Shown piece by piece: positions 12,680 through 22,905 of a stretch of DNA of 64,000 bases (positions are counted from its first letter, which is position 1; each line of letters begins with the position of its first letter). Both the position numbers and the translations under genes were made by a program. Source of the DNA: Kalmusia sp. IMI 367209 (taxonomy: Eukaryota > Ascomycota > Dothideomycetes > Pleosporales > Didymosphaeriaceae); NCBI GenBank assembly GCA_027946365.1, contig JAPEUQ010000003.1:1116001-1180000 (forward strand). The letters are read 5' to 3'. The notes under the pieces were generated by a model. That model was not told the DNA's origin and did not search any database. It was given only the letters and a program-made list of their open reading frames with translations.

Positions 12680-14554
12680 TGGTTGATTATATTATTAGAG
12701 ACCTGTATAGCTGCATCGATACACGTTCAAGACAAGAGAAGATATATTACGATGGCGGAAGGTAGATCGGAATGACGATGAGCCTGGGCAACGACGAACG
12801 GATCTTTCAAGGTTTTAAGCGTGCACTGGAACCGCCGACGCTTCGGCATTTGCTAGCGTGTGAGCCAAAGTTGATCCATGTATGTGGTTTCTTTCCTTAC
12901 AGTATTAATGGAATTATCGCCTAAATTATCCTTTGGCAGCAATATATATATCTCGTTAATGGAGGTGGGTATATTAAAGCGCTAATCGGAAGCCGCTGCA
13001 AACTTCTTTTCTTACTTTCTATTATCTATACTAGGAAATGAAGTCATACTTGAGGCTGACCTATTGGTCAATAAGCGTTTGTGAATTCTCGACAGATGAT
13101 CCTCTTATTCAGATGCGAGCGTCCGGGTCACACAAACCAACTAGCTCATCGGTGTTAGTTCTGTAATCGACACAGTTATTGAACAGTGCTGAAAATGAAA
13201 GAACGCATATTGTAAATAGGGCAGTCACTGCTGCAAGGAGCCTCGTATACAATGTCCCTGTAAGTGTCTCCGAGTGTGAAAACTTGACAAGAGCTCCTAC
13301 ACCGACCCTGATTCCCTCACAGTCTGCCAATCATTATTCTGATTGATATAAATGGTCCATTGTGTGTCTTCTATTACCGTTCTTACTATTTAGAATGTCA
13401 CCAAATGCGTCTCATCCATCCAAAGCTAGACTAAACCCTTGCTCGTTGATGATTCTTGTCTGATAACAACCGCGGTAGCTACTATGGTTGAAATTGGGAT
13501 ATAAACATACCTGATTCATAGTAGCAGACACTTTTGGTGCACAAGTGAAAAGATACTAAGTTGACGCAGAATGTAATTTCAAGGTACAAGTCTACAGCCC
13601 AAAAACAGTATGAATAAATACCGGAAATGCACTGCTAGCTTACTTATCATTCTCGCTGCACTATCTTAATATAAATTATGATGTAGGTCTAGAAATTGAT
13701 GGATCTTCAGGATGGTGGGACGTTAGTTTCAAAGTGTAGTATTGATGTTTCTTAGTGGATGAACGTACATGTAGTTGATTGCGCTCGTGCTTGGGCTGCT
13801 CAAGAGGATTTTATGAACGATGAAGGAGGCATAGCAGTCGGACAGCTATGTTGTCTACTAAAGATTTCTGTTACTGACCATCTTCCCCCTTTGAGCTCCT
13901 GTAATCTTCTCTATGCCCTCCAATAACTCTTGCAGCCCTCATGTGCTTCGATTATTTCGTGCTTTTCCGACATATTCCTTGCATGTTTGTATACCATACC
14001 TGTTTGTTTTTGTATGGAGTGTGTTCGCACTTTATAGCGCTTGGTATTCATTAAGTTCGACCACATCAAGATGTTCTGCAATCAAGATATCAGATCATGA
14101 CCAGGAATAAAGTGCAGTTTCAAACTAAATATTACCTCAGCTACGAAGATCTAGCTGGCGTATCTATACCCGAAACAAGACGCATCGAACACCGTTTCCG
14201 GAGGCGATTCTCGCTTCAACCACTGCGCCTCAGCCGCATAAAATCCTACGACCACCTTCACACTTGTGATTGGCAGATCTATGTTAATACTAAGCTCCGT
14301 ATGACGAGATCCGTAAGGACATAAGGCTCACAAAATTATGGAAAATACGCCCCGTTGGGAATGAAGTTAGAGGCGTTCCCGTTGGACTTAGTGCGCGGCT
14401 GTGAGGGAGTTCCCGGCCCCATTGATCCCGTCGCTCAATGTGTTCATAGACCCGAGCGCATACAATATGGAGGACTCGCCCGAGAAATCGTCGCCGGGGC
14501 GTTAATTTTCATTTTCTCCATCATATTGTAGTTTTCGGTCGTTACTGCTACCAG
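12680..14554. other. AT-rich intergenic region
   Basis: No supported gene. It is more AT-rich than the housekeeping blocks and probably belongs with the decayed gene next to it. A 73-codon minus-strand frame (13109-13330) has a hydrophobic stretch but no partner exons. Confidence 0.35.
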
Positions 14555-15453
14555 ATGCAAGCTTTATTTCTAGCGCTTTGCGCGCTCTTCGCTGCGAATT
14601 TGGGCGTGGCCGACTTTGTCGTGCCATCGTCGTCCTCAGGGGAATTTTACGAGTCGTTTGCCATTGGGGAGAGCATTAATATCAAATGGAACGCGGGGTG
14701 GAATTGGGGAAAAGGCGCGCAGCCTGATCTAGCAGACTTGTTTATTATGTGGTTCGACCATCCGACAGATTTCTCGCAATTGGTCCTCGGTGCGTTAATC
14801 CATTGCGCTAAGTGTGGTGTACAATTTGCTGATGCGGAAATGTAGCGAATGTGAGTTTGGAGACGAAGGGTAATTACACTTGGAAAGTCGATGTTCCGAA
14901 CGACAAGGTCGCGAGAGAACCGAAATTTGTGTTCAGATTTAGCCAGCATACTGAGCCGTCCGTGTTCGATATCGATCTTCCAAGAATGCCGAGTAGAGGT
15001 TTCATCTTGAGTCAGAAGGTAGAAACGATATCATCATCATCATCCTCGTCCCAAGAGACGCTCAGCACGTCGACACTACCATCATCTTCGCAAAGCACGT
15101 CGACACTATCATCTACACAAAGCACATTCACAACATCTCCAAACCCGTCAGAGTCGAGTGCAGCGGGTGAGAAGAAGTCCAACAGCACAGCGGCGATCGC
15201 GGGGGGAGTGCTAGGTGGATTGGTGGGGCTGGCGGCGATTCTTGGTGGTGTATTAGTGCTGTTGCGACGAACAAGGAAAAGGAGAGAGGCTCAGAATGGA
15301 GGGGAATCAGGGTTGGTAGGAGATCATAAAGGAGGACCACAGGCCTATGTATATCAGGTGCAGGAGCTACCTACGGCGCCTTCGGAACTACCTGGCGATA
15401 AGTTTGGGCAGTCCAGGGAGCTTCATGGCTCAACGCCAAGAGAGTGGCATTGA
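14555..15453 (+). CDS. Single-pass cell-surface protein with Ser/Thr-rich stalk (2 exons)
   Basis: Exons 14555-14789 and 14846-15453 (56-nt intron GTGCGT...TGTAG) give 280 residues. Residues 1-19 form a signal peptide (MQALFLALCALFAANLGVA). A small extracellular domain follows with several Trp residues (NIKWNAGWNWGKG) and N-glycosylation sites such as NVS and NYT. Next come a Ser/Thr-rich stalk of about 60 residues with an imperfect repeat, a Gly/Ala/Leu transmembrane helix (about residues 199-221), and a basic cytoplasmic start (RRTRKRRE). This architecture resembles wall-stress sensors and other Pezizomycotina membrane proteins, but no cysteine-rich WSC domain is present. The role in sensing or adhesion is inferred from architecture only. 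Confidence 0.8.
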
Positions 15454-15694
15454 CACCGGAGTGTTGTGTTCAGCTACCTGGTGTAGAGGCAAATGTCGAT
15501 ATTGATGCTTCATATGTATATTCTAAGTGATGTTGAAATATGCTCTATCAACAGCTCTGATATTGGCTATCTTACAAAACAATCAATCTACGAAGACCAC
15601 CATTTTCGAGAAGTAATGCTTTTGCTCTTCTAGCCAAAGTATGGTATAAACTTAAAATCTTATGTTTTCCCGTTGCCATAGCCGCAAATGAAGA

Positions 15695-17057
15695 CTACCT
15701 ATTGGCTTTAGCCCTTGCCTTGCGCTTCCTTGTTTCGCCGTTAAGATTGTTCGCAGTGGCTGACTGTAGAGCGGCCTCGTCCTCGGGCAGGTCTGAAGAC
15801 TCAAGTAGGGGTTCCTCAACAGCTTGCGTGTTACCAGTGAGACGCCCGATACTCTGATTGTAGGCGAATTTGGGAAGCTTGAAAAGCAGCGTATCGTAAA
15901 TTGTGGGCTTGGGCTCTTCATCGGGCTACGAACGATCAGTATATGTCAAAGCGAGTATGCATAGGTCAACCTACGTCGAGCAGAAATTCCTGCTTCTGAC
16001 CCTCATCGCTTTCTTCTTCAAGGAAAACGTTGCCCGCGGAATCGACAACAAGGACTTTGCCATTTTCGGCCACAATGCGCTTCTTCGCTCCCTGGGGACC
16101 AGAGGTCAGTTGTGCTTCAACTGGGGTGCTGATGCCTGAGTTTCGCGCTTTCTTTGCAACTTTCGATTTCTTGTCCTTGCGGTTCTCCTTCTCCATGGCG
16201 CGCTTTTGCCTGCGGTTCATGGGAGCCATCTCCTCGGGTGTGTCATCTTCATCGTCCCATAGCTGAGTGTTGACTGGCGGTAGGGTAGCACTGGCCGCAT
16301 CGACACCCGGAATACCTTGAATGCCAGTATCGTCGCCCCAGGCGGTCTTTCTCGCATGCCGAATGTACCTCTCAACGAATTCGCGGCGGCGTTTCCAGCC
16401 CATGACGAGAGCAAAGTAGTGCATGCCACCACCCATGACGACCAAGAGACCAAGTATCACAGAGCCAAGTCCAGGGCGGAAACGCTCATAGTAGTATCCA
16501 GTACCCCTCCACTTAGGAAACCCATTTCTGAGGAAATGATCATAGCGCTCACGGCTTGGGCCCTTGAGGACAGTTGCAACGACGGACAGGCGCTGGTAAG
16601 CAGCGGTGGCTTCCTTCATGAAGGCATCGATTTCCTTCTTTGTAGCCGCCTTTGTGACCTTCTTGCCCTTCTTTTTGTTCTCTAATACGCGCTTGGCATC
16701 GAAGGACTTGCGGACTTTGTCGGGATGGGCCTCGCGGGACCTCTTACGGTAGGCCTTGGTCAGTTCGTCTTGCGAGGCTGAGGGTTTGACGCCTAGCAAG
16801 TCGTAGAAGGTGACATTTGGGCCATTGTAGGCAACGACTTCATCGCGCAGGCGGAATATCTCGTGGTCTATAGCGGTGAGGGTTAGCTAATGCACAGCTG
16901 GATGAATGCATGCGCGAGTGTGCATGGTCCTAAAAATGTGCGGAACGCTGCAAACGGCGTATTGCAACGGGGGATATTTCGCACCTTCTTTTGTCCATGC
17001 GGCAGCAAAGGCGGCGAACAGGCACAGCACCAGCGCGGAGAGCGCACTGGGCTTCAT
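15695..17057 (-). CDS. ERJ5: ER membrane J-domain protein, ERJ5-like (3 exons)
   Basis: Co-chaperone predicted to sit in the ER membrane and stimulate Hsp70. Exons on the minus strand are 17057-16985, 16867-15975 and 15925-15695, giving 398 residues; the introns are 117 and 49 nt. Residues 1-20 are a signal peptide, followed by WTKEDHEIFRLRDEV and a J domain with FYDLLGV and the HPD triad at about 72-74. A lysine-rich insertion lies between J-domain helices. A transmembrane helix spans about 157-180 (LGSVILGLLVVMGGGMHYFA), and the long charged C-terminus is conserved to the end (TIYDTLLFKLPKFAYNQSIG). This order of signal peptide, J domain, single TM and charged tail matches yeast Erj5. It is transcribed away from PRA1, sharing a 623-bp promoter region. 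Confidence 0.87.
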
Positions 17058-17680
17058 GGCGTAGAGAAGACGTCTGGTGGGGACGAAGCAAGCTGTCTTG
17101 AGTGGCTGCGGATGGGGGATGAAAGCACTCTACTGCAGTGTGCGCGCAGTACCGGTAAAGAAGCTTAACGTGGTCCAATCAGAAGGGGTGCCCGAGTCAA
17201 AGGCGGACACCAGCAGGAAAAGAGAGCAGCACCCCGAGCTCGCCCGGCCTTCTGTCTTTCTCTTATTATTCACCTTTCGCAGCTCGCGACATTCGTGGCC
17301 AGATGGATGGAAATGGCAATTGTGGAGGCCCGTCCCCGGGCATGTGAAACTCGGTAGCAACGGCCAGGTCCCGCCTAGTCCCTTCTATTTTGGGGCTTAG
17401 TTAAGGGGATCGGCTCGTGGGCAAGGGTTCAGCTATCCATCAAAGAATATCACCGCTCAGCCAGCACGCGCGTTCTCGCACCCTCACAGCCTCCTCTCTA
17501 CGTCCGTACAACTACCATCCGCTGCGTAAGTCCGCCTTCTTCTTGCAACTCTTGCGACATTAGCAAGGCTCCGGCTTTGGCTAAATACCTCGCACTTTGC
17601 CCTCTGGAAAAAGACACGTCTCTAGCGCTGCAGTTCCTTCATCGCAACCTTTAATATCCTGCACTTTACGCATTCTAATC
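17058..17680. promoter_or_regulatory. Shared divergent promoter region, ERJ5-like / PRA1
   Basis: The 623 bp lie between the start codons of two divergently transcribed secretory-pathway genes. No precise factor site can be claimed. The PRA1 side is CT-rich, typical of fungal leaders. Co-regulation, for example by the unfolded-protein response, is inference. Confidence 0.4.
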
Positions 17681-18313
17681 ATGGCTCCATACGCAGACTC
17701 CGGGGCCCAGCAGAACCTGCTCCCCATTGAAAACCCTCCGCAACCGAATCCACCCTTCCCTTCTACACAACAATCTACAATCATGTCACGGCTGAGCATT
17801 CCGATAGACGCTCTGACGTCTAGGCTGAATCTCTCCGGTCGCTTCGATGGACTCCAGTCACAGTCCCTCACCGGGCGATTTGCGAATCTGCGCCCCATCA
17901 CCGAATTCTTCGATATCAAGCGCATCTCCAAACCTGCCAACTTCAGTGAGGTGCAGAGCAGGGTCAACTACAACCTGGGCTACTTCTCCAGCAACTATGC
18001 CGCTGTCTTCGTCATGCTCAGCATCTATAGTTTGCTCACCAATTTGACACTGCTCTTCGTCATCTTCTTGGTTGTGGGTGGAATGTACGGCATCGGTAAG
18101 CTCCAGGGCAACGACCTCCAAATTGGTAGTTGGCGCGCCACCACTGCCCAGCTTTACACCACTCTTCTGGTCATCTGCATTCCCCTTGGATTCTGGGCTT
18201 CTCCATTCACCACCGTTCTCTGGCTCATCGGAGCCTCCGGTGTCACCATTCTGGGCCATGCCGCATTCATGGACAAGCCGATCGAGTCAGCTTTTTCCGA
18301 GGAGGCGGTCTAG
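17681..18313 (+). CDS. PRA1/Yip3 family protein (prenylated Rab acceptor)
   Basis: Membrane protein of ER/Golgi vesicle transport that binds prenylated Rab GTPases. It is a single exon of 210 residues. The start chosen is the ATG at 17681 (MAPYADSG), because the open frame upstream has no other ATG. The PRA1 domain covers about residues 75-195, with RPITEFFDIKRISKPANF followed by NYNLGYFSSNYAAVF, then two pairs of hydrophobic segments (YSLLTNLTLLFVIFLVVGG, and a second pair from about 150), as in the family. The C-terminus (DKPIESAFSEEAV) is typical of fungal homologues, so the gene is complete. Its stop codon directly abuts a truncated downstream gene. Confidence 0.9.
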   Translation: MAPYADSGAQQNLLPIENPPQPNPPFPSTQQSTIMSRLSIPIDALTSRLNLSGRFDGLQSQSLTGRFANLRPITEFFDIKRISKPANFSEVQSRVNYNLGYFSSNYAAVFVMLSIYSLLTNLTLLFVIFLVVGGMYGIGKLQGNDLQIGSWRATTAQLYTTLLVICIPLGFWASPFTTVLWLIGASGVTILGHAAFMDKPIESAFSEEAV

Positions 18314-18315
18314 GT

Positions 18316-19879
18316 GGTCGGCCGCGAGCTCCTTTCAGTACGCCCCCATGGGGAAGACCGCCAGGGGGACGAGGAGCAGCAGGTGTGGGGAAGTATTTGG
18401 AAGAGGTGGAGGATGTGTACAGATTTCAAGAGCTCGATAGTGGTGATGAAAATAACGGCGTATTATTAGATCAAGGTTACAACATGGGTTCAAATGGCAA
18501 GCAACCTTTCAATCCGGATGAACTTTATTTCAACGATATGGATATCAGAGCATGGGAACGGCGCGCTGCGGAAGTAGACGGTTTAGCATATGGCGAAGAT
18601 TACGGCTACTTGGAAGATGAAGGATACTATGAAGATGTAGGCGATGTAATGATGTCTGCTGCCGAATATCAAGAACTCCTGTTTCAGCGCACATTGGACA
18701 AAATTCGGTTGGCTAGGGCAACTGGCGAAGTGGACGTACAACTTACTCCAGAAGAACTCGAAGTGTACCAGAATCGGCTCTGGGGGCAGCGGGCGCCTGC
18801 AGCGCGTCCACAAGCTAGAACTCGGCCTCTTAGTGCACCTGTGATCCATGGCAACACAAACACATCGGCAGCCACTACTTCGAGTAACACTGGCGCATCA
18901 GGTTCAAATAGCCCGCGATCAAAGAAGAACCAGCGCCGTTCTTCTATATTCGGGGGCAAGGCAAAGAAAGAGAAGTCTAGCAATCGAGCACGAGCAACCT
19001 CGAATGCTACCGAGTCCACCATTCAACAGGCACCACCAGGTTTTCTGATACCAGGACCGAATGGACAACCGATGTTTGCACCAATCAATGCATACCAAGG
19101 ATATAACGGTCGGGAAGTTCCTCGTCATCATCCAGGGTCACCTTCACAGCCAGAATCTTCCAAGGGCATCGAAAGGCTTCCATCGATGAAAGGAAACAAT
19201 ACCAACGCAAGGGGAGCATTACAAGCACAGACACCCTCCACGGGTCGCTCCTTCTAGAGACATCCCGGGCGCTTTTCCTAGCTCTCCTATCAGCTACCGG
19301 ATGCCGACTCCACCTCAGTCTGTACGGCCCGGGTCATCATCTTCTCGCCAATCTGCTCAAGACAGTGCCGATATCCAGGCTTCCTCAGGCGGTCGCAGTC
19401 GTTCTTCTACAATACAGCAGCCTCCTAAGCTTGTCCCTTTCCCAGTTTCCGAGTACAAACATCATAATGCGGAGGCTTTCCAGTACCAAGCAGCGGGTCA
19501 TCTTGCCCAACCATCAACTCAGCCCCAATATGCTCGAAGAGTAGCCTCCGCCGAAGCGCCTTACATGACAATGCCACGCCGTATACCGGTTCCTGCTCAA
19601 CGCGCGACGAGCGTGCAAGGCGCTCAGGGCAGTTACTCTGATCCTGCGATCTCACACAGGGGAGGCATGGCTGACGTGAGTGAAGAAGGGGACGCCCAGG
19701 CTCAGGCCGTTGGTAGCGATACTATTCAAGCCGATGATAGTGGCCACAGCGTGCAAACAATCAAGAGCACTGCCAAATCAGGGTCGAGTGGTGGGAGCGC
19801 GAAGGAAAGCGAAAGGCGTCGGAGGGGGCGGCCGAAGCCGCCGCAAAAACTAAGTTTGTCATGCGCATTCCGCAGATAG
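18316..19879 (+). pseudogene. 5'-truncated, frameshifted conserved fungal gene abutting PRA1
   Basis: Coding-like sequence starts immediately after the PRA1 stop without its own plausible start. The frame is already inside a Gly/Arg-rich segment (GRPPGGRGAAGVGKYLEEVE) continuing into a conserved block (PDELYFNDMDIRAWERRAAE at about 18510-18570, then EYQELLFQRTLDKIRLARA). I recall these blocks from a widespread fungal protein of unknown function. The first in-frame ATG is at 18484. Frame 1 stops at 19257, but homology-like text resumes one frame over (SRDIPGAFPSSPISYRMPTPP) and runs to 19879. A one-base insertion in the CCC run at 19234-19236 would explain this. An intron or an assembly error cannot be excluded. 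With both a missing 5' end and a frameshift, I call it a probable pseudogene left at a rearrangement junction. Confidence 0.6.
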
Positions 19880-20501
19880 CTGTCATCATGCTCCATTATC
19901 CATGTCATTGGGAAATCATTTTTGATCTTGATTCTCGGAATTTCTCTTTTGCATATTTGATTTAATTGGGCCTCATTCTATAGTGGAATAGCATTTTATT
20001 GGACATTGCGCAGGATACATTGGCGCGTTGGATGGTCCTCGTTTCTTAGATCGGACACACGTATGGTGCTTGGGATTCAGGTTTCCCTTGAAGAAATCAA
20101 ACGGCTTTTGCTTTATCTAACCTATGTTGTGAGCCTGACGATGAGTAATTCAGCCCGATTACCAGGTCCAACATGAGACCTCTTCTGTGACACTGCTACG
20201 CTGATGACATTCATATGGATCCAAGTTCATAGCCTGCCATAGAATGCCCTAGATTTATGTGACAAGTAAGACGTTTGGCGTATTGCTTGTATTCGGATTT
20301 CACATGATATATGAGCCGCCCGTAGTGGCTTAGGAGGCGGAAGCGGACACTGACGTCACAGAAACGCGCAACTCTACTCTGACCACGCTTTGCGCTCTGC
20401 GCGAGATCTTAAATCTCCCTAGTACTCATTCATCCTTGGATCTACAGCTTCCCTTCCTCACGCGTGATACAAGCCTCTCTCCTCTTTCTTCAAAACACAT
20501 T
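19880..20501. other. Intergenic, J-protein promoter
   Basis: About 620 bp with no gene. The distal end before 20502 is the promoter and leader of the J-protein gene, with CT-rich tracts (CCTCTCTCCTCTTTCTT) just before the ATG. Confidence 0.4.
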
Positions 20502-21359
20502 ATGTCTAGTAAGCATCACCGACTCGGCCACCTGCGCTACTAGGCTAACTTTCCACAGCTCCCAAAGTGGACTACTGTAAGCTCCAGCTTCCTCGATCGA
20601 TCCTCTAGATACTTATACACGGTCTCAGATAAGACCCTCGAGGTCAGTGACAAAGCGACGCAACAGCAGATCCGCGATGCCTACAAGAAGTACCCCTCTC
20701 TACCCACCCTTACACCAGACTCCTAACACCTCCCCAGACAAGCTCTCAAGCACCACCCCGACCGCGTCGCTGCCGATAGCCCCGAGCGCGCGGCCCGCAC
20801 AAAACGCTTCCAGCAGATAAACGATGCCTACTACACGCTCTCGGACCCAACCCGTCGCCGCGACTACGACGCTGCTCGCAGCTACCAGTCCTTCACCTCC
20901 GCTCCCGAGTCTCCTGATTACGAAGAATTCGAAGAAGAGATCCCGCGTCCCAACAACGCCGGTGGTGGCTTTGGCGGTTTCCCATGGTCTGCCTTCGGCT
21001 TCGGCAGCGCACCCGCTGGCAATACGGAGGAATCGCACAACCGATTTAGCAATGATCAATTCGGCGGCGTGTTCGAGGAGATGCTGCGGGAACAGGGGAT
21101 GGCGGAGGGAGAGGAGGCCGCGCCGACAGGCAAGTTTTGGAGCGTGATTGGGGGCGCGAGTGGAGCTGCGATGGGATTCATCGTCGCAAATTTCCCTGGG
21201 ATGGTAGCCGGTGCAGTGGCGGGGAATAGGTTAGGCGCTGTGAGAGATGCGAAGAGGAAGAGTGTATACAGCGTCTTTCAGGAGTTGCCGCAGGCAGATA
21301 AGGCGCGGTTACTGAGTGATCTTGCGGCGAAGGTGTTTGCCCATGCAGTGGGGTCGTGA
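20502..21359 (+). CDS. J-domain (DnaJ family) protein with tiny first exons (4 exons)
   Basis: Hsp70 co-chaperone of the type III J-protein class, 235 residues. Exons are 20502-20508 (7 nt), 20559-20576 (18 nt), 20629-20689 (61 nt) and 20738-21359, with introns of 50, 52 and 48 nt. The last uses the weaker donor GTACCC but has a CTAAC branch site. The J domain occupies the first 70 residues (VDYYKTLEVSDKATQQQIRD, HPD at about 35-37, then FQQINDAYYTLSDPTRRRDYD). A Gly/Phe-rich linker (NNAGGGFGGFPWSAFGFGS) follows. The C-terminal domain has Gly-rich hydrophobic segments (GGASGAAMGFIVANFPGM) ending in KSVYSVFQELPQADKARLLS. That end is typical of a filamentous-fungus J protein with possible membrane association. 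No zinc-finger or signal peptide is present. Confidence 0.85.
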
Positions 21360-21826
21360 GTAGTAGGGGAAAAGGATATGATTGGGGTTGCTGAATATCT
21401 GGTTTTGGGCGTGGGGGTTTGGTAACGGGTTATGGTATACACGTGTCTGATGGGGTGTTGTAGTGATATCCTCTGATGTTTCTGGGGTTGATTGTCTTGC
21501 TCTTCGCATTATGTAGTCACGGAAATGAATCTAATATGAACATGGCCTTCGTCAGGATAGAGTGTCGATGTGTCCAACGCCAAGTTATGATTTCTTCCAG
21601 TTGCATCATCTTGAGTCTTCTCCTTCTACATGCATTTCAAGCTTGAATAATCTGAACTTGTACGAAATGGTCAACAGACCGCCCACCCGTTGACTTATTT
21701 TCCCATCATCATAGCATGTCCCTAAGGAGCAGGCAGTTCTCGGTTTCGAGCCCACGCGTACGAGTATGTACGAGTATCTTTGAGTATGTACCTAGGGCGC
21801 TGACTCGCCTCGTATGCGTCTTCTTG
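21360..21826. other. Convergent intergenic region
   Basis: About 470 bp between the 3' ends of the J-protein gene and COQ10. It contains a short direct repeat (GTACGAGTATGTACGAGTAT near 21755-21780) and presumably both 3' UTRs and poly(A) signals. No gene is seen. Confidence 0.4.
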
Positions 21827-22561
21827 TCATCTCTTCAACTTGCTACCCTTCAATTTATCCAATCCAGCGTTCGCAAGTTCCGGGTTTCCCGCAAGCAGCT
21901 TTTGCACTCTTTCTTCGAACGCTCTAATCATGATCTCCGCAACTTTTGGTGCCGCTCCCGCGCTCAATGCTGTGTACATCGGATTTGCAAATGCGAACTC
22001 CAGTGCCAACGTTACGCCGGTCCTCTCTTCTCCCAGCTTCTCGATTGTCCAACGACTTCTCAAATGCGTCATCAATCCATTTGCCGCGCCCTTTGCGCCC
22101 TTATCCCCATCCCTCGAACCGTCTAGGTGATGGACAATATCCTTAGCTGGGAGGTCTGTCGCTGTACCCCCGCCAATGCTCTCGACTATCTTGCCCGGCA
22201 CGCAGAACACGCGCGAGGTGAAAGACTCCGTCAAGTTGCCCCAACCCACTACTAACTCCGCCTCGGACGGCCATTTGCGGGAATATGTGGGGTCTGGCGA
22301 CGACCAGCGCGTCACGCGAGAGGATTGACAGTATGGTAGGAATGAGGAGTAACTTTGGACGTCTGAGACAATCGAGTAAATGGGTGCCGCTGAATACGGA
22401 AGGGTCCGTGTCGCGGTTAGTGTTTGTGGTTGCGACGAGGCATTGAGCGGATTCAGGGCAGACTGAAAAGGGTTTGGAAGGAAAGTTCGACGTTGTTGGA
22501 GGGTCGGAAGCTGCTGGGCTGGCCTGCGGAGGAGAGGACGAAGCGTTCGAGGAGCCGACAT
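21827..22561 (-). CDS. COQ10: Coenzyme Q-binding protein COQ10, mitochondrial
   Basis: START-like lipid-binding protein that delivers coenzyme Q for respiration on the inner mitochondrial membrane. It is a single exon of 244 residues on the minus strand. The frame extends further upstream, but the first ATG is at 22561 (MSAPRTLRPLLRR), giving an Arg-rich mitochondrial presequence that ends near QQRRTFLPNP. The domain begins with LTATRTLPYSAAPIYSIVSD and YSSFLPYCQSSRV, matching the family pattern of a Tyr-rich entry and PYC motif. It continues through WGNLTESFTSRV and ends in a helix (IMIRAFEERVQKLLA). An extra Asp/Gly-rich loop (about residues 160-178) is common in fungal versions. It is divergent to the methyltransferase gene, with 344 bp between start codons. 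Confidence 0.9.
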   Translation of the reverse strand: MSAPRTLRPLLRRPAQQLPTLQQRRTFLPNPFQSALNPLNASSQPQTLTATRTLPYSAAPIYSIVSDVQSYSSFLPYCQSSRVTRWSSPDPTYSRKWPSEAELVVGWGNLTESFTSRVFCVPGKIVESIGGGTATDLPAKDIVHHLDGSRDGDKGAKGAANGLMTHLRSRWTIEKLGEERTGVTLALEFAFANPMYTALSAGAAPKVAEIMIRAFEERVQKLLAGNPELANAGLDKLKGSKLKR

Positions 22562-22905
22562 TGTGGGAGCGATAGTAGGGCGCAGAGGATGGAGAAGAGA
22601 AGATAATGTCACCTCAAAGACATGGTTTGAGTAGGGAATCAGAGGGAAGGGGATGTATGAGGTTCATTTATCATGACGATGGGAGCTATGGAAACTGTCG
22701 CGGCTGGATTGGCTGACGACATGCTGCCAGGAACAAGCTCGGGTTTTAGCTGCAATGAGGTTAGTGATTTCACTTATCGATACCAAAATTTCCTACGCGT
22801 GCCCCTCCTCGGCATGCTTTGGAGGGTGCCTTTTTCCCTAACAATATTGAGATTCGTATTACTCTCTACTACTTCTTTCTCATAGCCCCTACCCTGTGCG
22901 CAGAC
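22562..22905. promoter_or_regulatory. Divergent promoter region, COQ10 / TRM140
   Basis: 344 bp separate two start codons on opposite strands, so both promoters must lie here. No single factor site is clear enough to claim. Confidence 0.4.

Noticed and set aside
18130..18313. Upstream extension of the truncated gene frame through the PRA1 coding region
   Set aside because: It overlaps a clear PRA1 gene in another frame and begins at a non-ATG codon; it is a shadow.
22562..22612. Extension of the COQ10 frame upstream of its ATG
   Set aside because: It starts at GTG; the ATG at 22561 gives a proper mitochondrial presequence.
22819..22905. Extension of the TRM140 frame upstream of its ATG
   Set aside because: It starts at TTG; the first ATG is at 22906.
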